Assembly: GCA_963205315.1 (NCBI GenBank)
Contig: CAUJIO010000101.1
Span: 50,790 to 114,789, forward strand
Length of the DNA stretch: 64,000 nt
Direction: 5' to 3'
Origin: Pseudomonadota bacterium
GTDB taxonomy: Bacteria > Pseudomonadota > Alphaproteobacteria > Rhizobiales > Aestuariivirgaceae
Of the stretch, positions 16,766-24,814 are shown piece after piece (the stretch's first letter is position 1; each line of letters begins with the position of its first letter). The notes under the pieces are model-generated. The model did no database searches. It was not told the DNA's origin and was given only the letters and a program-made list of their open reading frames with translations. The position numbers and the translations under genes were made by a program.

Positions 16766-17383
16766 TTAGCGCGAATAGTATTCGACGACGAGGTTCGGTT
16801 CCATCTGGACCGGATAGGGAACGTCCGACAGGCCGGGAATGCGGATGAGCTTGGCGACCATGCCCTTGTGGTCGACCTCGATGTAGTCCGGCGTGTCACG
16901 CTCGGCGAGCTGCACGGCCTCGAGGACGACGGCGAGGCCCTTGGCCTTCTCGGTCAGCTCGATCACATCGCCGACCTTGATGCGGATCGAGGCGATGGTG
17001 ACGCGGCGGCCGTTGACCTTGACGTGGCCATGGCTGCAGAACTGGCGAGCCGCGAACATCGTCGGCACGAACTTGGCGCGATAGATGATCGCGTCGAGAC
17101 GGCGCTCCAGCAGGCCGATGAGGTTTTCGGACGAGTCGCCCGTCAGACGGACGGCTTCCTCGTAGACTTTGCTGAACTGGCGCTCGGACAGGTTGGCGTA
17201 GTAGCCCTTGAGCTTCTGCTTGGCGCGCAGCTGCGTGCCGTAGTTGGACATCTTGCCCTTGCGGCGCTGTCCATGCTGGCCGGGGCCATATTCGCGCTTG
17301 TTCACCGGGCTCTTGGGACGGCCCCAGATATTCTCGCCCAGGCGGCGGTCGATCTTGTATTTGGCGTTGGCACGCTTCGTCAT
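16766..17383 (-). CDS. rpsD: 30S ribosomal protein S4
   Basis: S4 nucleates assembly of the 30S body by binding 16S rRNA. The 205-residue protein has the S4 N-terminus ([39 protein letters not shown]), the zinc-free alphaproteobacterial form, then the S4 RNA-binding domain with [11 protein letters not shown] and [17 protein letters not shown]. The start has a strong AAGGAGACC site. It is a single gene here, as in other Alphaproteobacteria, with a hairpin in its leader. Confidence 0.97.
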   Translation of the reverse strand: MTKRANAKYKIDRRLGENIWGRPKSPVNKREYGPGQHGQRRKGKMSNYGTQLRAKQKLKGYYANLSERQFSKVYEEAVRLTGDSSENLIGLLERRLDAIIYRAKFVPTMFAARQFCSHGHVKVNGRRVTIASIRIKVGDVIELTEKAKGLAVVLEAVQLAERDTPDYIEVDHKGMVAKLIRIPGLSDVPYPVQMEPNLVVEYYSR

Positions 17384-17473
17384 TTACGGTCTCCTTCAAG
17401 ACGTTTGAGAGAACCCACCCTCCTTGCACCGGTCTCCCGGCCGACAGCTCCAAATGAAGCACGGGTAAGCAAA

Positions 17474-17495
17474 CACGGGGCCAGATGACCCCGTG
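17474..17495 (-). promoter_or_regulatory. Hairpin in the rpsD leader
   Basis: CACGGGG and CCCCGTG form a perfect 7-base stem with an 8-base loop, about 90 bases upstream of the rpsD start. No T-run follows on the minus strand, so it is more likely a leader structure than a terminator. S4 is a translational autoregulator in Enterobacteria; whether this hairpin has such a role is unknown. Confidence 0.45.
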
Positions 17496-17620
17496 AGTGA
17501 GGCTGCCTATAGGCGAAGCGGGTTCCCGTGTCAAACACGCTTGATCGCGTTTGCCGGAAACCATTGACGGAGCATCTGCAAGCAGATTTGCTCAGGCCGG
17601 AACGTCCACGGAGATTGAAG

Positions 17621-19582
17621 ATGTCCGATCGATTGACTGCGCGTTTTGGCGCCTGGAAGTCTCCCGTCACATCCGATCTGATTGTCGCCGAGGCCATCGG
17701 CCTGGATGATGTGCTGCTTGATGGCAACAACGTGTACTGGGTCGAGGCCCGGCCACAGGAAGGGGGTCGTCATGTGCTGGTGCATCGCGCGGCTGCCGGT
17801 TCATCCACCGACGTCAATCCACCTCCGCTGAATGCCCGCACCCGGGTGCATGAATATGGCGGGGCTGCAGCCCTTGTTCACCATGGCGCCGCGTATTTCA
17901 GCAACTATTCCGACCAGCAGCTTTATCGCATCGCGCCTGGCGGTGAACCGCAACCCCTGACTCCCGCCCCCGCCAGTCCGGACCAATCGCTGCGCTATGC
18001 CGACGGCCGGATCGATGGTTCACGACATCGCTGGATCGGCGTGCGGCAGGATCACCTGACCAATCTCCACGAACCGGTCAACAGCATCGTCGCAATCGAC
18101 CTGGCGGCGGGCGGCGCGGGCGTGGTGCTGGCCGAGGGATACGACTTTTATTCCAACCCCCGCCTCAGTCCGGATGGCCGGCGCCTGGCCTGGCTGTGCT
18201 GGAACCATCCCAACATGCCATGGGTTGAAACCGAACTCTGGATCGCCGAGGTTGCAGCCGACGGCCACCTCGTTGAGCAGCGGAAAGTTGCGGGCGGCAA
18301 TGCCGTATCCGTCTTCCAGCCGGAATGGTCGCCGGATGGCCGGCTGTATTTTGTGTCAGACCAGAGCGGCTGGTGGAACCTCTACCGGCTTGAAGGCGAT
18401 GGCAACGCCCGCAATCTGTGTCCCATGGCGGCCGAATTCGGTCAGCCGCAATGGGTCTTCGGCCAATCGACCTACGGCTTTCTCTCGAACCGCGAGATCG
18501 TCTGTGCCTTCTCCAAGGGAACCGGTACGCTGGCGCGGCTTGATGTCGAGACCGGCACGGTCTCGGCCTTCAATCTGCCCTTCACCGAATATGAGTCCGT
18601 CCGGTCGGACGGCGGCAGGGTTGCGTTCCGTGGCGGATCGCCATCTGCTCCCTCGGCGATCGTCCTGCTTGATGCGGCAACCGGCAAATTCGAGATCCTC
18701 CGCACGGCTATGGCGGACGATCCGACCTTAAGGCCTTATTACAGCGCGCCTCAGGCCATCGACTTTCCGTCTGCTTCCGGCCGCATTGCCCATGCGCTCT
18801 TCTATCCGCCAAAGAACCCGGACTTTGAAGCGCCCAAGGGCGAGTTGCCGCCACTGGTGGTAAAGTGCCACGGCGGGCCCACTGCTGCCGCCTCTAGCTC
18901 GCTCGACCTCGGAATCCAGTTCTGGACAAGCCGCGGCATCGCTGTCGTCGATGTAAACTATGGCGGCAGCACCGGCTATGGCCGCGCCTATCGGGACCTG
19001 TTGCACAGCCAGTGGGGCGTGGTTGACGTCGAAGATTGCGCCGCAGCTGTGAAGTATCTGGCTGGCCGGGCTCTCGTCGATCCGCATCGCGCTGTGATCA
19101 CCGGCGGCAGCGCGGGCGGATTCACTGTTCTCGCCTGTCTCACATCCAGCCGTGACGAAATCCGCAACTGCTTCGTATCCGGCGCCAGCCACTATGGCGT
19201 CAGTGATGTCGCGGCACTCGCACAGGACACCCACAAGTTCGAGTCGCGGTATCTCGACTGGCTCATTGCACCTTACTCCGATGCCGATCCGCGAGTGGAA
19301 GCCCAGTACCGACAAGTTTACCGCCAACGATCTCCCGTACATGCCTGCGTCAACCTTTCAGTCCCGGTCGCCTTCTTCCAGGGGACCGAAGACATGGTCG
19401 TGCCGCCGAACCAGACGGAACTGATGGTCGATGCCTTGCATGCCAAGGGCATAGCCGTCAGCTACCTGCTGTTTGAAGGCGAGCAGCACGGCTTCCGCCA
19501 GGCAGCCAACATCAAGCGCGCGCTCGACGCGGAACTCTGCTTCTTCGCCGCCGAGGCCTTCAAGGTCTGTTTGCGGTTCTAG
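17621..19582 (+). CDS. S9 family peptidase (prolyl oligopeptidase/acylaminoacyl peptidase type)
   Basis: The 653-residue protein has an N-terminal beta-propeller (for example RLSPDGRRLAWLCW and PEWSPDGRLYFVSD blades, residues about 20-390) and a C-terminal alpha/beta hydrolase domain. The catalytic triad reads S497 in GGSAGGF, D591 in GTEDMVVP and H623 in EGEQHGF. There is no signal peptide, so it is cytoplasmic and likely trims oligopeptides or acylated peptides. The open frame extends 31 codons upstream, but the chosen ATG has GGAG seven bases before it and starts at the family N-terminus. Confidence 0.92.
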   Translation: MSDRLTARFGAWKSPVTSDLIVAEAIGLDDVLLDGNNVYWVEARPQEGGRHVLVHRAAAGSSTDVNPPPLNARTRVHEYGGAAALVHHGAAYFSNYSDQQLYRIAPGGEPQPLTPAPASPDQSLRYADGRIDGSRHRWIGVRQDHLTNLHEPVNSIVAIDLAAGGAGVVLAEGYDFYSNPRLSPDGRRLAWLCWNHPNMPWVETELWIAEVAADGHLVEQRKVAGGNAVSVFQPEWSPDGRLYFVSDQSGWWNLYRLEGDGNARNLCPMAAEFGQPQWVFGQSTYGFLSNREIVCAFSKGTGTLARLDVETGTVSAFNLPFTEYESVRSDGGRVAFRGGSPSAPSAIVLLDAATGKFEILRTAMADDPTLRPYYSAPQAIDFPSASGRIAHALFYPPKNPDFEAPKGELPPLVVKCHGGPTAAASSSLDLGIQFWTSRGIAVVDVNYGGSTGYGRAYRDLLHSQWGVVDVEDCAAAVKYLAGRALVDPHRAVITGGSAGGFTVLACLTSSRDEIRNCFVSGASHYGVSDVAALAQDTHKFESRYLDWLIAPYSDADPRVEAQYRQVYRQRSPVHACVNLSVPVAFFQGTEDMVVPPNQTELMVDALHAKGIAVSYLLFEGEQHGFRQAANIKRALDAELCFFAAEAFKVCLRF

Positions 19583-19589
19583 TCAGTGC

Positions 19590-20387
19590 CTACCTGAGCC
19601 TCGGCAGATCAACGCGGTGAACCTGCCCGCTTGTTGCGGCAGTGAGTGCCGGATAGCGCGCGAGGACCAGCGGATCATGACCGGGGATGATATGCGCGCG
19701 GGACGCCGCCAGCTCTTCCAGCCGCGTGTAACTGCGCAGTGTCTGCGCCACATCGACGGTGACCGAGAACGGCTGCCGCCGCTCGAAGTTTTCGTAGTAA
19801 TGCGTGGCATCCGAGGCCAGGACGACGGGACCCGAATGCGTCTGTACCCGCACACACTGAAGCCCTTGCGTGTGGCCCGGAACCGCGTGCACCGTAATTC
19901 CGGGAGCGACTTCGCCGTCACCATCGTAGAACCTCACCCGTCCCGAATAGATCTTCCTCACCAGACTGCAGACGTGATCGGGATGATAAGGCTTCTGCAG
20001 CGTCGCCTCGCACATGCAAGGGCCAGTGGCGTATGCCACTTCCCGCTCCTGAATGTGAAAATGTGCCGCTGGAAAACGGTCGAGGGTTCCGGCGTGGTCG
20101 AAATGCAGATGCGTGAGGATGACCGTGTCGAGCGTGTCCGGATCGATGCCGAGGCGGCGCAATGCGTCGACCGACTCGATCTCGATTGGCCGGTCGCGCC
20201 GGACGCCTTCTGCAGCGTCATAGCCCGTATCGACAAGGATCGTCCGATTGGCATTGCGGACTACCCATACATAGAAATCCAAAGGCTGCGGGCTGGCGTG
20301 ATCGTCCGGCCAGAGGAAATTTGCAGCCCGCGTGCGTTCGGCATGGCGGGCATATTTTATGGCGAGAATTTCGTAGGTCTCGGTCAT
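19590..20387 (-). CDS. MBL-fold hydrolase, N-acyl-homoserine lactonase-like
   Basis: The 265-residue metallo-beta-lactamase-fold protein has the zinc ligands in LTHLHFDHAG (H93, H95, D97, H98), H172 in PGHTQG, D193 in LASDATH and H237 in IPGHDPL. The spacing and the ILVDTGYDAAEG and DFYVWVV segments are like the AttM/AiiB lactonase branch, whose members hydrolyse acyl-homoserine lactones or other lactones. No quorum-sensing genes are visible in the window, so the substrate is open. The frame extends 51 codons upstream through a basic low-complexity peptide; I chose MTETYEIL. Confidence 0.82.
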   Translation of the reverse strand: MTETYEILAIKYARHAERTRAANFLWPDDHASPQPLDFYVWVVRNANRTILVDTGYDAAEGVRRDRPIEIESVDALRRLGIDPDTLDTVILTHLHFDHAGTLDRFPAAHFHIQEREVAYATGPCMCEATLQKPYHPDHVCSLVRKIYSGRVRFYDGDGEVAPGITVHAVPGHTQGLQCVRVQTHSGPVVLASDATHYYENFERRQPFSVTVDVAQTLRSYTRLEELAASRAHIIPGHDPLVLARYPALTAATSGQVHRVDLPRLR

Positions 20388-20530
20388 CGGAACGTTCCCC
20401 GTCGGCGGACTGGCGTGAAGCGCCCAACTTCTCAGCAGCGCGCCCCAATGTCCACAGCCATGCCATCGTGATCTCTTCGCCCTCCGCTTTCGCGCTTGTC
20501 GGAGCAGCGCCACTCGGCGAAATAGGTGGC

Positions 20531-21364
20531 ATGACGCCATCCATACTTCCCCGAACCCTGCGCGATGCTGCCTCCGCCGCCGTGGTTCTGGCCTTCATGT
20601 TTCCGCTGTTCTGGTGGGGCCTCACGTCGGTCAAACCAGCCTCGGCAATCTTCGACAAGGATCAGGTCGTCTGGTTCGGTTTCACGCCGATGCTCGACAA
20701 TTACGCGGTGGTGCTGCTCGGCGCAGGTCCAGATTTCTTTTCCTCCAATCAGTCGATCATCGACACGCTTGTCGTGGCCCTGGGCGCAACGGCCCTGACA
20801 CTGACAGCCGCCCTCCCCGCCGCCTACGTGCTGTCGCTGAGGGATTTTTCCGCCAAGCGCCGATTTTTCCTGTGGATCGTCTTCCAGCGCATGGCTCCGC
20901 CAGTCGCCATCATTCTTCCGCTGTTCTTTCTCTATCACGAGGTTGGCCTGCGCGACACCCGCACAGGCGTGATCCTCGCCCACGCAACGGTGAACCTGCC
21001 CTTCGCTATCCTGCTGCTGAAATCCTTCTTCGACGACGTGCCGCGCGACGTCGGCGAAGCAGCCATGATCGATGGCGCGACACCGTCGCAACTCTTCACC
21101 CGGATCTATGTACCGCTGGTACGCGGCGGCATCGCTGCCACCGCGGTGCTCTGCTTCGTCTTCTCGTGGACGGAATTCTTCATGGCGCTGTTCCTCACCG
21201 ACACTATCCGCCTGCTGCCCGTGCAGCTGGCGCTCGTCGTTACACAGACCTGGGGCTTCACCGCGGCGCTCAGCACCGCCAGCATCATTCCCGGATTCAT
21301 CTTCATCCTTCTGGTGCAGAAGCACCTCGTCCGTGGACTGACGATGGGATTGACCAAGGGCTGA
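20531..21364 (+). CDS. Orphan carbohydrate ABC transporter permease
   Basis: The 277-residue inner-membrane protein belongs to the MalG/UgpE branch of binding-protein-dependent permeases. Six helices are predicted; the EAA loop that docks the ATPase reads EAAMIDGATP (residues 176-185) with RIYVPLVRGG following. Substrate-binding protein, ATPase and partner permease are all absent from the neighbourhood. Upstream frame is open far back without an obvious start, so the true start could also be a GTG about 20 codons earlier. It is either a part of a split transporter or a leftover. Confidence 0.8.
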   Translation: MTPSILPRTLRDAASAAVVLAFMFPLFWWGLTSVKPASAIFDKDQVVWFGFTPMLDNYAVVLLGAGPDFFSSNQSIIDTLVVALGATALTLTAALPAAYVLSLRDFSAKRRFFLWIVFQRMAPPVAIILPLFFLYHEVGLRDTRTGVILAHATVNLPFAILLLKSFFDDVPRDVGEAAMIDGATPSQLFTRIYVPLVRGGIAATAVLCFVFSWTEFFMALFLTDTIRLLPVQLALVVTQTWGFTAALSTASIIPGFIFILLVQKHLVRGLTMGLTKG

Positions 21365-21385
21365 CACCTTCGTGACGTCCGCTCA

Positions 21386-21799
21386 TCAGGCGACGGGCGG
21401 CGGCTGCCCGTCATATTGCGAAAGTGCTGGATCGAATACGGCCCATGCCGGAGCTTCTGATGTCCAGATCGTCATCTGTGGGGGAAGAAGTTCCGGATCC
21501 TCCAACGCCCCGGCACGAATGAAGATCAAATGTGCCCGGACCAGCGCCCGGCTGAACAACGGGGTTCCGCAGCTTGTGCAAAATCCCCGCTGCATGACGT
21601 TGCCGCTGTCGGCAACACTCTCGTACCAGCCGGGCGACCCGCGAATCTGCAGCCCCTCCGATTTGAAACACACACTGGTCATTCCATTGCCGGCGCCGAG
21701 ATACTGGCAAAGCCGGCACCAGCATACACGCGCCGCAAGCGGAGATCCTTCGACCGTGAAGCTGACCGCGCAGCACAGGCATCCTCCACTCACCAGCAT
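21386..21799 (-). CDS. GFA-family protein (Mss4-like zinc fold)
   Basis: The 137-residue protein has the GFA/CENP-V fold: GGCLCCAVSF at the N-terminus (C7, C9), a CWCRLC cluster (C26, C28, C31) and RGFCTSCGTPLF (C74, C77), which together bind two zinc ions. The family was named after glutathione-dependent formaldehyde-activating enzyme, though many members have no proven activity. It converges with the ABC permease gene. Confidence 0.87.
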   Translation of the reverse strand: MLVSGGCLCCAVSFTVEGSPLAARVCWCRLCQYLGAGNGMTSVCFKSEGLQIRGSPGWYESVADSGNVMQRGFCTSCGTPLFSRALVRAHLIFIRAGALEDPELLPPQMTIWTSEAPAWAVFDPALSQYDGQPPPVA

Positions 21800-21838
21800 G
21801 GCTTTTCTCCTGCAGCTAGGACTGGCGCACAGTCCGGA

Positions 21839-22657
21839 TCAGACTGGCAACTCCAAAAATTCCGGCTTGTCGAAACCCATTGCCGAATAAGCCGCCAGCG
21901 AATCGGCCGCATCCTCGCGTGCTGAGGTGAGCAGTACCGAATTGTGCGGCGGCACCGGTTTCGAGGACTCGGTAATCGGCGTTTCATCCAGAACATCGGC
22001 CACGCGGCGGGCGATGGCCGGTGCCGGATCGATGTATTTGACGAGCCACGGCTGGACCTTCAGCATATCGTCCAGCAAGAGCGGATAATGAGTGCAACCC
22101 AGCACAACAACATCGGTCTTCTTGCCTTCGCGCTGACGAAAGGCTGGCGTGATCTCCTGGCGCAACTGGTCGAGATCGACGGGCGTGCCCTTCAGTTTCT
22201 GCTCGGCCATCTCGGCCAGACGCTTCGCGCCGTGCAGGAAGACCTTGCAGTGATAGGCATAGGTGTGAATGAGGGCGTGTGTATATTCGCGGCTGACGGT
22301 GCCAGGCGTTGCCAGCACACCAATAATGCCCGACTTGGTTTGCGCCGCCGCCGGCTTGATGGCCGGCACCGTGCCCACGAAGGGCAGCTTGTAGGCCTCG
22401 CGCAATTGTGCGAGCGCGATGGTCGACGCGGTGTTGCAGGCGATGACCACGATATGCGGTTCAACCTTGTCGATCAGCGCACCGATGACTGCGACGATGC
22501 GCTTGACCAGCGCATCTTCTTTCCACGCGCCATAGGGAAACGCAGCATTGTCAGCGGCGTAGACAAGATGCGCATGTGGCAACTGCGTGCGCACGGCACG
22601 CGCCACGGTGAGGCCGCCCATGCCGGAGTCGAACAGCAGAATGCGCGGAGCCGTCAT
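21839..22657 (-). CDS. murI: Glutamate racemase
   Basis: MurI makes D-glutamate for peptidoglycan. The 272-residue protein has LFDSGMGGL at the N-terminus (D10/S11), the first catalytic cysteine in VIACNTAST (C74) and the second in LGCTHYPLL (C188, H190), with FVGTVPAIKPA between. Its ATG overlaps the stop of the TrmJ-like methyltransferase gene by four bases, so both are co-transcribed on the minus strand. Confidence 0.96.
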   Translation of the reverse strand: MTAPRILLFDSGMGGLTVARAVRTQLPHAHLVYAADNAAFPYGAWKEDALVKRIVAVIGALIDKVEPHIVVIACNTASTIALAQLREAYKLPFVGTVPAIKPAAAQTKSGIIGVLATPGTVSREYTHALIHTYAYHCKVFLHGAKRLAEMAEQKLKGTPVDLDQLRQEITPAFRQREGKKTDVVVLGCTHYPLLLDDMLKVQPWLVKYIDPAPAIARRVADVLDETPITESSKPVPPHNSVLLTSAREDAADSLAAYSAMGFDKPEFLELPV

Positions 22658-23469
22658 CCCTTGGCCTCCCGCCTCCGTTCATGCGCGCGCGTCAACGACG
22701 AGACGATGCCGCGCAAGCTCCGCACCTCCTGCTCAGTCAGTTCGGCCCGCGCGAACAGGTTGCGGATGTTGCGCAGCATGCCGGGCTTCTTGTCATCGGT
22801 CTTGAAGAACCCGGCGGTATCGAGCTCGCGCTCGAGATGGCCGATAAAGCCTTCCAGTTCTTCCTTGGTCGCAGGCCGTGTGTCAGGTGTCTGCAATCCG
22901 GGGCCTTCAAGCGCCGCCAGCTCCGGCGTCTGCTGGCCCAGCGTCTGTGCCTGGTCCTTGAACCATTCATAGCCGACCAGCAGCACAGCCTGGGCGATGT
23001 TGATCGAGGCGAAGGCCGGATTGACGGGTGCGGTGATGATGACATCGGCCATCGACACCTCGTCGTTGCTGAGCCCCCAGCGCTCGCGGCCGAACAGGAT
23101 GGCGAGCTTCTCACCGCGCGCCATGCGAATGCGCATGTCTTCGCCCGCCTGCTCCGGGGTGATCACTTCCTTGATCATGCCGCGCGGCCTTGCCGTGGTG
23201 GCGTAGACGTAATGCGAGTCCTTTACCGCGTCAGCCAGTGTCTCGTGGACCGTGGCCTTGTCGATGATCCAGTGGGCGCCGGATGAGGCGGTCACCGCCT
23301 TTTCGTTCGGCCAGCCGTCACGCGGCTCGACGAGACGCATGTCGTGCAGGCCGAAATTCGCCATGGCCCGCGCCGCCGTTCCGATATTCTCGCCCAGCTG
23401 GGGGTTAACCAGCACGACCGACGGCGCGGGCTGGAGGGTTTGATTGCGGGTCTTGTCGGTGCCTGACAT
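22654..23469 (-). CDS. TrmJ-like SPOUT RNA 2'-O-methyltransferase
   Basis: The 271-residue protein belongs to the TrmH-family group 1, whose typified member TrmJ methylates the 2'-O of residue 32 in tRNA. The N-terminal SPOUT domain reads VVLVNPQLGENIGTAARAMANFG, with LVEPRDGWPNE, LFGRERWGLSNDEV and the knot SINIAQAVLLVGYEW. A C-terminal helical tail after residue 190 is also usual. The frame begins about 30 bases past the next gene's stop and leads into murI. Confidence 0.9.
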   Translation of the reverse strand: MSGTDKTRNQTLQPAPSVVLVNPQLGENIGTAARAMANFGLHDMRLVEPRDGWPNEKAVTASSGAHWIIDKATVHETLADAVKDSHYVYATTARPRGMIKEVITPEQAGEDMRIRMARGEKLAILFGRERWGLSNDEVSMADVIITAPVNPAFASINIAQAVLLVGYEWFKDQAQTLGQQTPELAALEGPGLQTPDTRPATKEELEGFIGHLERELDTAGFFKTDDKKPGMLRNIRNLFARAELTEQEVRSLRGIVSSLTRAHERRREAKG

Positions 23470-23502
23470 ATATCGCCAATTAGCCGACAGGGCTTTCGGG
23501 CG

Positions 23503-24729
23503 CTAGCCCCTCGCGTCGAGCTTTCGCGCAGTGCGCAACTCGGGGAACCAGCGCGACCAGAAGTAGGCAACGGCCATGGTGCCCGCGCCGCCCAATGCCA
23601 CGGCGGCCACCGCTCCGATCCAGGCGGCAACCACACCGGCGCGGAATTCGCCCAGTTCGTTGGAGGCGCCAATGAACACGCGGTTCACCGCGTTGACGCG
23701 GCCGCGCACTTCATCCGGCGTCCACAGCTGCAGCAGCGTCTCGCGCACATAGACGCTGATCATGTCGGAGGCTCCCATCAGCGCCAGCGCAGCGATCGAC
23801 AGAGGCACCCAGGTCGAGAGCCCGAAAACCATCGTGAAGAAACCGAAGGCCGCGACGAAGATGAAGAGGATGATTCCCGCCCGGTCCTTGATGCCGAACT
23901 TGGCAAGATAGAGCGCCATGATCACCGCGCCCACGCCCGGCGCGGCGCGCAGCAGCCCCAGCCCCCAGGGTCCGACCTCGAGGATATCGCGGGCATAGAC
24001 CGGCAGCAACGCCACGGCGCCGCCCAGCAGCACGGCAAAAAGATCGAGAGAGACGGCGCCAAGCACGATCTTCTCCCGGCGGATGAAAGCGAAGCCTGCA
24101 AAGAGCGTTTCAAGCGACGTCTGTTCGGCATGGTTGGCCTGCGGCACTCGGCCGATCAACACGACAAACGTCAGCGCCAGCAGAATGAGGGCCATTGCCA
24201 CGCCATATGCAACACTGCCGGAGATGCCGTAGAGAAGGCCGCCGGCCACGGGCCCGACAATGCTGGCGATCTGCCACGACATGGAATTCAGCGATATTCC
24301 ATGGGCAATGGCTTCTTGCGGCAAGAGGTTGGGTGCCAGCGCATCCGAGGCCGGATTGAGGAAGGCCCGCGCCATGCCGAACAGCAAGAGAATACCGAAA
24401 ACCGGCCAGACCACTGTTGGGCTTGACCAAGTGAAGACGATCAGCGCCAGGGCGCAGACCGCCTCGAGCACCATGCAGAGCCCCATGATCAGGCGGCGGT
24501 TGAACGTATCCGCCACCAAGCCCGTTACCAGCACCAACAGCAGCGGCGGGAGAAATTGCGCCAGTCCGACGAAGCCCAGATGCAACGGATTGCGAGTGAT
24601 GTCGTAGACCTGCCAGCCGACTGAGATCGAGATGATCTGCACCCCGAAATTGGCGGCCCAGAGTGCCAACCAGTAGAAAACGAAGGGCCGATGATGCAGG
24701 GCATTGGCTGATACGGAGGTGGTATTCAT
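23503..24729 (-). CDS. MFS transporter, EntS-like (MFS_3)
   Basis: The 408-residue protein has twelve transmembrane segments and matches the MFS_3 branch that includes the enterobactin exporter EntS. Key segments are SVGWQVYDITRNPLHLGFVGL, the loop GLVADTFNRRLIMG and FLNPASDALAPNLLP. An alternative ATG lies 18 bases upstream with its Shine-Dalgarno too close; the chosen one has only a weak AGG, so the exact start is uncertain. Its start region is divergent from and slightly overlaps the neighbourhood of the CHAT gene. No siderophore genes are near, so the substrate is unknown. Confidence 0.87.
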   Translation of the reverse strand: MNTTSVSANALHHRPFVFYWLALWAANFGVQIISISVGWQVYDITRNPLHLGFVGLAQFLPPLLLVLVTGLVADTFNRRLIMGLCMVLEAVCALALIVFTWSSPTVVWPVFGILLLFGMARAFLNPASDALAPNLLPQEAIAHGISLNSMSWQIASIVGPVAGGLLYGISGSVAYGVAMALILLALTFVVLIGRVPQANHAEQTSLETLFAGFAFIRREKIVLGAVSLDLFAVLLGGAVALLPVYARDILEVGPWGLGLLRAAPGVGAVIMALYLAKFGIKDRAGIILFIFVAAFGFFTMVFGLSTWVPLSIAALALMGASDMISVYVRETLLQLWTPDEVRGRVNAVNRVFIGASNELGEFRAGVVAAWIGAVAAVALGGAGTMAVAYFWSRWFPELRTARKLDARG

Positions 24730-24814
24730 GACGATGAGACCTGCCATGGCCTCTTGCGCCTGTCAAAGGCCGGCTCGTTTTCGCAGCGCAACTTCCATGC
24801 TAGTAATGTGGCCC

